NCBI GenBank assembly: GCA_003427395.1
Contig: BFEA01000436.1
Coordinates: 1,084,540 to 1,110,775, forward strand
From: Chara braunii
Taxonomy: Eukaryota; Streptophyta; Charophyceae; Charales; Characeae
Length of the DNA: 26,236 nt
Direction of reading: 5' to 3'
The translations under genes were made by a program, and so were the position numbers. Below are positions 1-8,515 of the stretch, piece by piece (within the stretch, counting starts at the first letter, position 1; each line of letters begins with the position of its first letter). The notes under the pieces are model-generated. The model did no database searches. It worked only from the letters and a program-made list of their open reading frames with translations, and was not told the origin of the DNA.

Positions 1-171
1 GTAGCGCCCTGCCAGCCAGGCAGGGCGGATTCCACGCGAGGCAGCTAACTGCCTCGCTTCATTTTCGGTTCCAGACAAGGACTGTAGCATCCTGTATCGG
101 ACCCCAATCACAGCATAAGGGATGCTGTTTTTCCTTTTTTTTCTTTTCAACTGCTGTTCGTCCATAGACGA
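1..171. other. Unassigned left-end sequence
   Basis: I see no gene, RNA or clear repeat in this stretch apart from a pyrimidine run near 127-148. It leads directly into the palindromic tandem repeat that starts at 172. Confidence 0.4.
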
Positions 172-267
172 GGGCCCTGACTGAAGGCAGCCCGAGTTTG
201 AACTGGATTTCAAACTCGGGCCCTGACTGAAGTGCCAAAACGCAGTTTGAAATGCATTTACAAACTG
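172..267. repeat. Two-copy tandem repeat, each copy holding a palindrome
   Basis: The segment starting gggccctgactgaag at 172 recurs at 218, a period of 46 bp. Copy 1 carries a perfect 12-bp inverted repeat (191-202 with 209-220, six-base loop). Copy 2 carries a diverged version (cagtttg at 243-249 with caaactg at 261-267). The arm cccgagtttgaa resembles the B-box of the tRNA-like element downstream (611-627). This is direct observation; no function is inferred. Confidence 0.7.
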
Positions 268-309
268 TTTTCGTGACTGCGCCCTAGTTACCCCTACTTT
301 TTTTTATAG

Positions 310-545
310 CTGGGTCCTTGTGTTAGCTGGGGCCCCACCAGCGGCCCCAACCCTGCACCCTAAAGGGTAGGGCAAAGGGGCAAAATTGCCGTTACCTCTC
401 TCCATCCCTGCACCCTAAAAGGTAGGGCAAAGGGGCAAACATGCCTTTAACTCTCTCCACCACATAGAGAGGTAACCTCCCTTCACAGAAGAGACATAGA
501 AAGCTGTGCTTGCAGGGGCCCCCTGTATACCGTTAGGAGTAGTGG
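310..545 (+). repeat. Dispersed repeat, copy A
   Basis: Two blocks match, in the same order, two blocks near 22968-23112. They are the GTTAGC...GCGGCCCCA block at about 312-350 and the block from tgcttgcagggg to ttaggagtagtggt at about 508-546. A third, inverted and diverged copy of the GGGG..CCCT.TATA core lies at 760-780. Between the two blocks sits a local duplication (351-460). The family is unrecognised; it is a dispersed repeat with possible inverted ends. Confidence 0.5.
351..460. repeat. Two-copy 55-bp tandem repeat
   Basis: The unit starts ccctgcaccctaaa at 351 and again at 406. The two 55-bp units differ at a small number of positions. It lies inside the dispersed repeat copy A. 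No coding potential is seen. Confidence 0.85.
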
Positions 546-570
546 TGCGTACCTAATGAAAGAAAGATAT

Positions 571-646
571 GTTCCATGACATAGCTCAGTGGGTACACCA
601 TTGAACTGTTGAAATACAGACCCGAGTTTGAACCCGGTGATGGAAC
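571..646 (+). repeat. tRNA-like element (SINE head candidate)
   Basis: An A-box-like TAGCTCAGTGGG (582-593) is followed by a B-box-like GAGTTTGAACCC (614-625) and then by T-runs at about 665-690 that could end a Pol III transcript. The outer ends gttccat (571-577) and atggaac (640-646) form a perfect 7-bp stem 76 bases apart, close to tRNA length. The D-arm is displaced (six bases instead of two after the stem) and the T-arm is one base short with a mismatch, so it is not a canonical functional tRNA. The anticodon arm ctgt/acag is visible. A tRNA-derived SINE head or tRNA pseudogene is the best reading. Confidence 0.45.
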
Positions 647-759
647 CTGATGAAACCAAATATTTCTTTTTTTTTTTCTTTTTTTTAAAGGCCAATTCTT
701 TAAGCCCAACCAATTCAATTACCTGTCAAATCTGGACAGGGAAGGCCTTATTGTCACTA

Positions 760-1029
760 TAATATAGAGGGAACCCCGTAGCAGCCACGTCCCTGCTCAA
801 GCCTCCAAAGAGGGAACATGCGGGAGCTGCACCCACCAGCAGGTGGGATACCTGCTGCAGCAGGTGGGCGATACCGGCCAGGGGTCAGCCGGTAGCATCA
901 GGACAGAGCTTCTATGGGCCGGTCCCTCCCCCTATGAACATCAGCAGTCTCTGCTCAATGCCACTCGGAGGGACCAACGGCATATCTCTAGGTGGCGGGC
1001 GCCAAGCTTGCCCAGGAAGGTACATGAGG
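760..1029. other. No gene seen; possible SINE body
   Basis: The stretch is GC-rich with short repeats around aggtggg/gcagcagg at about 838-868. It adjoins the antisense tRNA-like head at 1030-1110 and could be the body of a minus-strand SINE running leftward. It shows no convincing coding sequence. Confidence 0.3.
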
Positions 1030-1110
1030 CCAATGGGGATTGAACCCAAGACCTCCTGAATGCCACTTGCGTGCCTTACCAACTGAGCTATGCTGTTCGG
1101 TCACCATATA
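1030..1110 (-). repeat. Antisense tRNA-like SINE head
   Basis: On the minus strand an A-box TAGCTCAGTTGGTAAGG (1090-1074) precedes a B-box GGGTTCAATCCCC (1047-1035). Both fit Pol III internal promoter consensus well. The putative acceptor ends do not pair, so a functional tRNA is unlikely. An A-rich tract lies beside it at about 1135-1195. It is most simply a tRNA-derived SINE or tRNA pseudogene. Confidence 0.5.
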
Positions 1111-1245
1111 GGACCGGTCAGCTCAATGATGATAAAACAAAACAAAAACAAAAAAAACAAAACAAAAAGGAAGAAACGAAAAAGAAAAGAAAAGGGCGGG
1201 AGATCCTTTTTGCAGTTGTCGACCCACCCACCCACTTTTGCTCTT

Positions 1246-1400
1246 TTCAAGAGTGGTGTGGCGATGCCACTTGGCGAGCAGCGGAGCGCGGCAGAGATTG
1301 GTTTCCTTTTGTTGCTCATGGCCGGGCAACAATCGTAGATGTTGGGCCTCGCTGCAGTACTCTTGAAATGTGCAGAACGAGAGTGAATCTTGCGCTAGAA
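1246..1400. repeat. Dispersed inverted-arm repeat, copy 1
   Basis: The arm gagtggtgtggcgatgcc (about 1250-1267) is imperfectly inverted as gcctcgctgcagtactcttg (about 1348-1368). The second arm is followed by aaatgtgcagaacgagagtg. The same arm and trailer recur at 13560-13662 and 14591-14667. This marks a dispersed family, perhaps a small DNA transposon derivative; no target-site duplication was identified. Confidence 0.5.
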
Positions 1401-1520
1401 TATGGAAAGATACACCGCCAATATTTTTGTCTTTTGTGCATGTCGAGAGTAGTGCAGCGAGGCTCATTCAATCAATATTTCTAGATCGTAAATCCCACCG
1501 AAAGTGCCGGTGGATACTAC

Positions 1521-1589
1521 GCGCGGGAAGGCACGGACACAACCAGGCAGGGAATCGCGCGGGAAGGCACGGACACAACCAGTCAGGGA
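1521..1589. repeat. Two-copy tandem repeat, 36-bp period
   Basis: The unit gcgcgggaaggcacggacac... starts at 1521 and again at 1557. The 33-bp cores differ at one position. It accounts for the repeated peptide seen in an antisense reading frame here, which is not a gene. Confidence 0.85.
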
Positions 1590-2190
1590 GGCGCCAGTAG
1601 ACGTGCAGTGTGCAGTGCAGTACTGGCCTCGCCGCACGGCACAGACAACGAAATGAAAACGAGTGCATCGAAGGCGGGGATGGCAATCAACAAGTCTGCT
1701 AGGGCATACACACTCACACTGGCAATTTGCTAAACGTATCTGGTAGCAACCGCAGCCCGACCTGGAAGAATCTAGCAGCAATCCGGTCCAGAAATAAGCA
1801 GAGAAAGCTCTAGTCTGGGTATGCCCTTATACTGAAATGGTGTGTGAAAGGGGCATACGCTCTGGCCCCAGTTACCAGCACGCGACGCTCCTCTCGGGTA
1901 GTCTGGAGCCATCGCGGAAAGGTTAGGACGCTTCATCGGGCAGGTGCTCTTACCCCTGGTCTGATCAATGAAGCGCCCTTTCGTAAGATGCGTATACAAA
2001 AAAAGGAAAGGAAAAAAAAAAAAAAAAAAAAAAGAGAGAAAAAAAAAAGCAAAACAGGAGAGCACTGCACGTCAGCACCTGCAACTGGGAGTATAGGACT
2101 TGGCGGCAGACAGTTCCGCGTTGCGGGTCTTGTGGAGGCGGCCGGTAGCGGAGAAGATGGCGCATGTGATGAAGGAATAAAAGGAGATCG
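1590..2190. other. Upstream region of the Cys-rich gene
   Basis: No coding region is supported. An A-run (about 2012-2033) followed by more A/G-rich sequence may be an old retroposon tail or a microsatellite. An AATAAAAGG sequence near 2176 could serve as a weak TATA-like element for a transcript whose donor site is at 2265/2266; that is inference only. Confidence 0.3.
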
Positions 2191-2265
2191 CAGACGTTTC
2201 CCAGATCAAGCGTGCGCTCGCAACCGTACGGGGGAGCGATTACGATTGTGTCCTTTCGGAGCAAG

Positions 2266-3562
2266 GTACGTGGTGAGCAGTGGTTCTGTGTACTCGCTTC
2301 AGCAATACCTCAGTCGTTTTCCGTTCCGTCCTTTCGCTACGTCCTTTTCCTATTTCCTGTCTGAGTCCGCAGTTTCGTAGCCACATCTACCTTCTTTCTT
2401 ATGTTCTCCCATGTCTTCCCGGCATTCTCCTGCGTCCGGTTTTCTTCTTCTTTGTCTGCCTCGCCTTTCCGTGGCATGGACTAAATTAAGGCACTCCTTC
2501 AGTTAAGCTAATGTTGGCCTAGGTTAGCAAGGAGAAATCGCACTCTATATTCTCCTTCGAGTGGCAAAGGGGGGTCGGTTCGTCTGTCTGTCTCTCTGTC
2601 GCCCCTCACCTCGCCTTTCGCTCTCGGCTGTTTGATGTTACTTTTTGTCTCTGTGGTTCGTTCGCCGTTGTTTGTATAATTGGTGCGGCGTGTCTGTGGA
2701 GCAGTTTGCAGAGGTTTCAGGACTGATGGTCGAAAGGAGGGACTGTTTGGGCTTGGAAGGTCCAACTAGCTGTACGTACAATGAAAGGAGGTTGTCCAAC
2801 GTGCTTGTGTTGCTAGTGCTGACGAGCCTGCCCGGTCTGCACCTGAATCTGGTGGCCTGTTTGCCGCATCTTCCCGTGTCTTTCCTTAAAGTTGCCGTTT
2901 AGCATCGAGCAGCGGCAAAATCATGCGATTGACTTGCTGAGTGCGAGAGAGGTCTCGTGGTGTGCAGTTGAGCATTGTTGCGTACTAGGCAGAAGTCATG
3001 ACGCCACATTTCCATCGGGTCGAACAGCAGATTGCGTACGGTTCTCGGACAGTCCGTCGCGTGAAAGAGAAGCTTCCCGTTCCAAAATTTTCCTCCAACT
3101 ACTGATACTCTCCGTGTCTATCTTCGCGTTCGAATGTCTTCCTGCTCTTCCGCCTTTCAACCTAGCTGTTTTAGCGGAGTCGCGTTCGAGCTCACCCCAC
3201 TCCAGCTTCTCTTTGACCGCCGAATCTGCTGCGCGTCTGAAGCTCCTGAACCCTCGAGCGCCTGACCAACGTTTCCGTCTCGCTCTTTTGTCCGGGTCTG
3301 AAACTCTCTGTTTACCGTTAGAATAGTCATCCTTGTCTTTTCTGTTTGCTATGATCGTTTTGGATCTGTATCTCAGTGCGATGCTCGTAGCTTGCGTGGT
3401 AGCTCAGAGAGGTCGTAGAGAGCTGCGCCGTGAGTTCGAGCAAGTCGTTCGCTGGCGACGCCATGATGAAGCTGACCAATCGTGATACTTATACTTGTCA
3501 CATCGCTGCGTTGCCTATCTTTTTCTCTGTATGATGGTTGCTTGTGTGTCCTGTTGCTGCAG
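2266..3562 (+). other. Predicted 5'-leader intron of the Cys-rich protein gene
   Basis: A strong donor, AAG|GTACGT, lies at 2265/2266. A strong acceptor, a pyrimidine-rich tract ending in TGCTGCAG|GG, lies at 3562/3563. The 1297 bases between are pyrimidine-rich and hold no credible ORF; the longest frame, at 2892-3326, has no ATG start and no domain. Joining the two sides gives a leader with no ATG before 3651, which fits first-AUG translation of the downstream gene. This is inference from splice-site consensus only. The alternative is that 2200-3560 is simply promoter sequence. Confidence 0.45.
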
Positions 3563-3587
3563 GGTGCGCTGTTGGAAATTTAAAGTC

Positions 3588-3619
3588 GCCAACCAATCAT
3601 AACGCCAACCAATCATAAC
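3588..3619 (+). promoter_or_regulatory. Tandem CCAAT-containing 16-bp duplication
   Basis: The 16-mer gccaaccaatcataac occurs twice head to tail (3588-3603 and 3604-3619), each copy with a CCAAT core. It lies 30-60 bases before the start codon. It is either a promoter element, if transcription starts just downstream, or a duplication in the 5' leader, if the upstream intron is real. Confidence 0.5.
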
Positions 3620-3650
3620 CTCTTAACCGAAAGCCGTGCCCGGTGCAAAG

Positions 3651-4466
3651 ATGGGTCGGTTTACTGCGGCCTTGGCCGTTGCGAGTTTGGTTGTCCTGGC
3701 TTGCGTCCTCCATGTCGCGGATGCCAAGGCGCCATGTCCGTGCGCACCTGGGACGAAGCGCTGCTGTAAGGACGGTCCATGCGTCAAGTGCTGCAAGGAT
3801 TGCGACTGTGGCCCTGGGAAGAAGTGCGTCAAGGGCGAGTGTCAGCCCTCGTGCGGCTGCCCCCCTGGACTGAAGCGCTGCTGCAAGGACGGTCCGTGCG
3901 TGAAGTGCTGCAAGGACTGCGACTGTGGCCCCGGGAAGAAGTGCGTCAGGGGAGAGTGCAAGCCCTCGTGCTGCCCCCCTGGATTGAAGCGCTGCTGTAA
4001 GGACGGCCCCTGCGTGAAGTGCTGCAAGGATTGCGAGTGTCCCAAGGGGCACAAGTGCGTCAACGGACAGTGCAAGTCCCCGTGCGGCTGCCCGACTGGG
4101 CTGAAGCGCTGCTGCAAGGACGGTCCCTGCGTGAAGTGCTGCAAGGACTGCGACTGTCCCAAGGGGCAGAAGTGCGTCAGGGGACAGTGCAAGCCCCCGT
4201 GCGGCTGCCCGCTCGGACTGAAGCGCTGCTGTAAGGGCGGTCTCTGCGTGAAGTGCTGCAAGCATTGCGATTGTCCCAAGGGGCACAAGTGCGTCAACGG
4301 ACAGTGCAAGCTTCCGTGCTGCCCCAAGGGACAGAAGCGCTGTGTGCCCTACGGTCCGTGCCAGAAGTGCTGCAAGGATTGTGAGTGTCCCGCCGGGGTG
4401 AAGTGTGTCCTGGGAGAGTGCAAGCGCCCTTGCGCAACCGCAACGGTCACACCTCTCGGCAAGTAA
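3651..4466 (+). CDS. Secreted six-repeat cysteine/lysine-rich protein
   Basis: The product is 271 residues. The ATG at 3651 has a good Kozak context (A at -3, G at +4); in-frame codons upstream offer no other ATG. Residues 1-25 are a signal peptide ending VADA|K. Six tandem repeats of 38-39 residues follow (31-69, 70-107, 108-146, 147-185, 186-223, 224-261), then a short tail, ATATVTPLGK. The full repeat pattern is C-x6-CC-x4-C-x2-CC-x2-C-x-C-x5-C-x4-C-x3-C, 11 Cys per repeat. Repeat 6 has one fewer because CCKDG is replaced by CVPYG. About 66 of 246 mature residues are Cys, and Lys is the other dominant residue. The second half of each repeat (CDCPKGQKCV..QC) loosely recalls WAP or EGF-like disulfide knots, while CCxxCxC recalls metallothioneins; neither assignment is secure. 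Codons are strongly GC3-biased, which supports a real gene. An extracellular structural, antimicrobial or metal-binding role is possible but unproven. Confidence 0.88.
   Translation: MGRFTAALAVASLVVLACVLHVADAKAPCPCAPGTKRCCKDGPCVKCCKDCDCGPGKKCVKGECQPSCGCPPGLKRCCKDGPCVKCCKDCDCGPGKKCVRGECKPSCCPPGLKRCCKDGPCVKCCKDCECPKGHKCVNGQCKSPCGCPTGLKRCCKDGPCVKCCKDCDCPKGQKCVRGQCKPPCGCPLGLKRCCKGGLCVKCCKHCDCPKGHKCVNGQCKLPCCPKGQKRCVPYGPCQKCCKDCECPAGVKCVLGECKRPCATATVTPLGK
3741..4433 (+). repeat. Six coding minisatellite units of 114-117 bp
   Basis: Units start at 3741, 3858, 3972, 4089, 4206 and 4320. They differ by an optional Gly codon between the last Cys of one unit and the first Cys of the next (present after units 1, 3 and 4). 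The residue after KCV runs K, R, N, R, N, L, and PKGHKCVNGQC is shared by units 3 and 5. This suggests duplication of a two-repeat block. High DNA identity among the central units implies recent expansion or gene conversion. Confidence 0.85.
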
Positions 4467-5440
4467 GCCATGGCGGCATCCAGGGCGCTGGTAGAAGAAA
4501 TTTGTTCAGGGACGGTGCAAACCTGCGCGCAGGCAACGAGTAATGTGGCGCCGCTTTTCCGTTCGCCAGAAGGGCAAATCCAGGATAACTACTTTTCCTC
4601 AAGCACCACCACTAGTAGAACGGACGAAGCGCTGAGGATGTCTGCAGTACGCGTTGTTGCGAATCAGCTTGCTTACCCTAGTACTCTGGTTCATACGAGG
4701 AAACAATGGGGGACTGCGAACACCGGGAGGCGGGAATAAGGCATAGTGCGCAGAGCGGGCTCTACAGCAATGGTTGAACGATTTGACAGATTTAGCGGGT
4801 AGGTTTCCATTGTAGGAAACAATTGAGGATCGAGGTTGATCTGCATCCGCCATGATTGCCACTAGGTTACCGTCTTCAGTTTTCATGGGTCGTGACAAAA
4901 TCGAACTAGGCTCATCACCGACAGCCGAGCCTCTGAACTTGGGACTGCCAACGCCGGGATTCGTGGATAAGGCATAGTGCAGACGGCAGTGTGCTCTTGG
5001 TTTCCCGCAGTCATGGGTGACCCTCCATGAGGCTTTGACATGGCTGTCCGCCGTAATTGATTGGTAAAGAGAGGAGTCCGAACCTGTTCCTATTCTCAGA
5101 TTGTTAGCCTTCAGCCCAGCAGATCGAGCCGGATCTGCTTTATTGTTTGCTAACAATGAAATCAATTTCTCATTTTCGCTCGTTACCATGTTTTTGAGTC
5201 CCAGTGCTGTTGTCTGATCTCTCCCCTCCTTTCTGTTGTTGATGGTTCTGTTGTCTCTTGTACCTATATGTGGATGCTGATTGAGTAAGAACGTGAATTG
5301 TACAACACATGAAAGGGGCTCTTGATGGAATGCCTTTGCGTGCTCCCATGTCCGACGCGCACCCCCCTTGATCCCAGCCACCCTGCACCCGAACCGTGCG
5401 TTCTAGAATGAAGTTAACAAATGTCCTTAATCTCGCCTCA
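4467..5440. other. 3' flank of the Cys-rich gene with a dispersed direct repeat
   Basis: No further gene is supported. A segment around ggggactgcgaacaccggg...ggcatagtgc (4708-4750) recurs imperfectly at 4940-4980, both containing ataaggcatagtgc. No AATAAA close to the stop codon was found. The first good one is at 5444-5449. Confidence 0.45.
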
Positions 5441-5443
5441 TGC

Positions 5444-5449
5444 AATAAA
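5444..5449 (+). terminator. Possible AATAAA polyadenylation signal
   Basis: The motif aataaa lies about 980 bases after the stop codon of the Cys-rich gene, which would require a long 3' UTR. It may be coincidental. Confidence 0.2.
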
Positions 5450-5476
5450 TGAGCCTATACTCGCAGCACAAACCAT

Positions 5477-5478
<2 letters not shown>

Positions 5479-5547
<69 letters not shown>

Positions 5548-5556
5548 CACACACAC
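5479..5556. repeat. Compound (TC)n-(AC)n microsatellite
   Basis: TC repeats run from 5479 to 5500, AC repeats from 5500 to 5540, then a short AT run and more AC to 5556. The open frames read through it are low-complexity artefacts. Confidence 0.95.
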
Positions 5557-5722
5557 TTGTGCACTTCGTTTTCACTTTTTTTTTCGACTGATTGATGGGT
5601 AGGAGGGGGGTCGTCCGCTCCCCCCCTCCCAACACACGCACCCATATTTCTTGATTTTTTCACAGTTTTATATTTTATTTTTTCTGGTGCCGAAAAAATT
5701 TGATTTGGAAAAAACAACATAA

Positions 5723-5903
5723 TATGGGGCTGTAGGGTCCGAAAAACCCCGTAACCCCATGTTTTTATTTTTGTTTATGTTTTATTTCGCATGGGGAAAA
5801 TCCTTAAAAATCATGGCCCCAACTTCGGGGCCTCCGTCCGTAGCCGCGGCCACAGACATCTGAGACATGGCCGTCCGCCAAGTTTGACGCTGCGGCCGCG
5901 GCT
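5723..5903. other. Cluster of short palindromes
   Basis: Nested arms atgggg (5723), ccccatg (5755-5761) and catgggg (5790-5796) are followed by ggcccc/ggggcc (5815-5832) and a perfect 10-bp pair, agccgcggcc (5842-5851) with ggccgcggct (5894-5903). The first part is AT-rich and the second GC-rich. No gene or family is recognised. Confidence 0.4.
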
Positions 5904-6426
5904 GCTGGCGATACATGATAGGCTTCTAGCGATACGCATGAGAATTGTAGTGAGAACTAAATTGAGTACTAAATTGAGTAAGTTCCCTGCCAGTACTGAC
6001 ATCGGGGTGGTGGGTGTAAGGATGATGCAAGTGCAAATGAGACTGCAAAATGCCTGGCCTCTCCCGCGGTGCCTCGTTCATCCCCGAACGTGCGTGCTTC
6101 CTGAGGGCCAGTATACCTTTGGGGTCCATGGAGGCATGAGTGAGTGGCTTGGTTCCATCTCTTGAGCACCCCACCCCTGTCCACGTCTGAGAGACTCGTC
6201 AGTGTGAGCAGATGGGTTACTCGTTCTGGGTGTTTGTGTTCCTTGCATCTTTCCTTCCGCTTAACTTGCTCCTCTACCCTCTGGGGGCCGGTCCTGCGAC
6301 ATGCTTGTCTCTGGCCAGGCCCTCGAGAGTCTCTGTCTTGACATGTTCTGACTTGGGTTGATGGCTTGCTCCATGTGTCGAATAAACGTTTGTTCCTGGT
6401 TCTGCTATGCTGCCTCGGATGCTGTC
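5904..6426. other. No gene recognised
   Basis: On the minus strand this stretch lies downstream of the LINE ORF1 remnant and reads as polar sequence broken by stops. It may be the decayed charged tail of that ORF1, but the similarity is too weak to claim. Confidence 0.3.
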
Positions 6427-7100
6427 TCAGCCTGTCTGGTCTGCACTGGAGGCCCCTGTTCTCTCTATTCCTTCTCTCGCCAGGCGCTCCTGCATCTGAA
6501 TGTGTTGTCGAAACCTTGCCTTGTGTCCGCCTTGTCTTTCACTGTTGCCTCGCCATGCATCCTCCGACTGCTGACACCTTGGACAGTTGGCCTCGGTATG
6601 AAAATACCATCTACACCTTCGACACCAACGTGTGTATGGGGTAACGATCTCAGCCTTCCAACGCCCGTCGGTGATTGGATCATCGTCAATTCTCGCCCTG
6701 GACTCCAGTGGCATATCTAGCTTCACATTCATCAACTTCGGCCGATCCTTGTCATATTCCAGAGAATGCATGGAGATAATCTCTCAAGGCATCCCCAACA
6801 CCGCTCTTTCCAGAAAATAAACGCATCAAGGGGTACTCTTAAGGCCATTATCGAGAACTTGGTCTCTGCTTCGTGCATGCGAAGGCTCTGCAACTCCTGC
6901 TCCACCAGCCTTGGTTTGAAGGTCACAAGGTGCTCTGTCTTCCCTTCTAATTTGATTCCTAGTTATTTCTGCTGCATCGGCCAGGAAATAATCTCTACGG
7001 ACTTGGCCACGTAGGAGGCCACGTTCTGACCCTAGAATTTCACTCCTCTGAGTTTCCAAGTGGCGACGTTGTACTCCATGATGCTTCCTAGTTTGCAAGG
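6427..7100 (-). pseudogene. Inverted LINE ORF1 remnant with CCHC zinc knuckle
   Basis: Read on the minus strand from about 7100, the pieces GQNVASYVAKSVEIISW and LVTFKPRLVEQELQSLRMHE resemble GRNLATYVASAKEIVDW and VLSVKLWMNIHQVQAW of the ORF1 at 15700-17361. A frame change near 6770 leads to RPKLMNVKLDMPLESRAR and then WCRRCRWYFHTEANC, a canonical C-x2-C-x4-H-x4-C knuckle. The ORF1 at 15700 has the matching segment WCPICRRHFH. An in-frame stop (after QQK) and the frame change show it is dead. The family relation is seen directly; the RNA-binding ORF1 role (DUF4283-like fold plus knuckle) is inferred. Confidence 0.65.
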
Positions 7101-8220
7101 AGTGGACTTCTGCTTCCCATTGTTTGAGTAGTGGCCCTTACTAGGGAGTGAGAGTTTTCGTAGTATCCCTACCAGATTTGGGGATATTGGACCTATTTCC
7201 CTCTTTCCACTAAACTTGCACAAGGGCGGCCAGAGCATTTGCATCTACACCGCAGATGGCGAGCTATTAGCCTTCATTCGACCGGAAAACTACAAATTTC
7301 AGTTCTGCCCCAGTAACAAGGCTTCTCGCTCCTTGGCCTGTGTACTGCGCAAAAGAATGACTGCGGTATAATTGTAGGATCTGTCTCGGATTAAATGTGT
7401 TGGTCACGGGATTTTAATTACCCTGGTATTATACATCAGTCACTCTTTTCACTGCATTGCTGGTCGTCGTCTTTTTGCCTCCCGGTTTGCTCTCCGGCCA
7501 TCGAGTTAGGAAAATGTAATACATGTTATCCTTCTCTCTCCTCAAACAGACTCTATTAATCCTAGTAGACGAGGAGAGACTTAACCCATACACTCGATTT
7601 TGTCTGTTCCCTTATTGAAATCCATAACATCTATTACAAAATTTACCGCCAAACTCCTTAACTACTCCAGGTTTTACCTTGCCCCAAGAGTCTCTTTCGT
7701 CAAATTCCTTCGTTTTCTAGGAGCTTCGTCTTTTCCACATAGATGCTCCACTCACCCTACGTTCTTATATGCTTCTTGACATGGTTCGGCCTCTATGCCA
7801 TCCGCACTCCCATCTTGATGTCGTCAGAAGATAGAATGTCCATTTTCCAGTCCGTTAGCGCTCGCTATGCACGTGGCAAACCTGGTGAACAAGGTGCAAC
7901 CCTGTGGCTATGTCCACTGTACTAGGCTACAAGACTACCAGGTTTACGACGAAGCGTCGAAGCCTACAGGCTACAGGCATAGCCTCACCTCCAAAGGGGA
8001 GGAGGGCGGCGCCAACTCCATAACTCCGTGCGGACCGTGCCTCATCGTGATGGCGAGGGTGAAGAACTTTCCGGACTCATTTTTCAAGAAAGTCCTTGGC
8101 ATTTTCGTGAAGTCAGGGGGCGGGGTTCGGGGTCAGGTTGCGAAGTTTCTACAATTAGCATAGTTTGCCGGGTAGTTTGGACTGTTGGGGTAGGCAGGTG
8201 CTATTTTTGGATGTCAAGTA
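7101..8220. other. No gene recognised
   Basis: Short open frames occur on both strands, none with recognisable domains. The stretch may continue the inverted LINE remnant on its 5' side, but no further motif could be matched. A GC-rich part at 7990-8130 stands out slightly. Confidence 0.3.
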
Positions 8221-8269
8221 GTATATAACTGCAAGGTTCGAATCACTTTTCCTCTTCGACAGCGCATTG

Positions 8270-8310
8270 AAATTTAGGTTGTCATAATTAAAATTTAGGT
8301 TGTCATGATT
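8270..8310. repeat. Two-copy 20-bp tandem repeat
   Basis: The unit aaatttaggttgtcat(a/g)att occurs at 8270-8289 and 8291-8310. It contains TTTAGG but is not a telomere array. Confidence 0.7.
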
Positions 8311-8515
8311 GACCCATCATGGTCATCATGAACAAGGAAGCGGCAGTGGTTCGTCGGTAGGTTGGTAGGTTGGTTTGAACTGTGGTTTTGGGCCAGAGGA
8401 AAGAGCGGGAGAAAAACCAAGACCAGCCATGCGGAGATTCGCAACCGTGAGAACTTTCGTTGAAAGCTGTGTTTTCATTGCCTTTTTTTTTTGTTTTTTG
8501 TTTTTTGGAAAGTTT

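Noticed and set aside
1464-1781. Cys-rich minus-strand frame of 105 codons
   Set aside because: Its repeated peptide is produced by a 36-bp tandem repeat, and there is no signal peptide or coding bias.
2892-3326. 144-codon plus-strand frame
   Set aside because: It starts at TTG, has no domain and lies inside the predicted leader intron in pyrimidine-rich DNA.
3394-3462. A-box-like tggtagctcagag and B-box-like gagttcgagc
   Set aside because: The spacing between the boxes is about ten bases too short for a tRNA, the B-box is weak and no clover-leaf arms form.
3597-4327. Long antisense open frames opposite the Cys-rich gene (up to about 229 codons)
   Set aside because: They mirror the repeat and GC3-biased codons of the sense gene, begin without supporting signals and have no domain; they are shadows.
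3741-4433. CRISPR-like regular repeats
   Set aside because: The units are coding, contiguous without spacers and encode a repeat protein in a eukaryote.
5438-5720. Open frames reading through the TC/AC microsatellite
   Set aside because: Low-complexity Cys/Val and Arg/Glu repeats caused by the dinucleotide run.
8225-8250. Strong B-box-like ggttcgaatca followed by tttt
   Set aside because: No matching A-box at tRNA distance; a single box is not enough to call an RNA gene.
8270-8310. TTTAGG motifs as an interstitial telomere
   Set aside because: Only two copies 21 bases apart inside a longer unique unit; not a telomere array.
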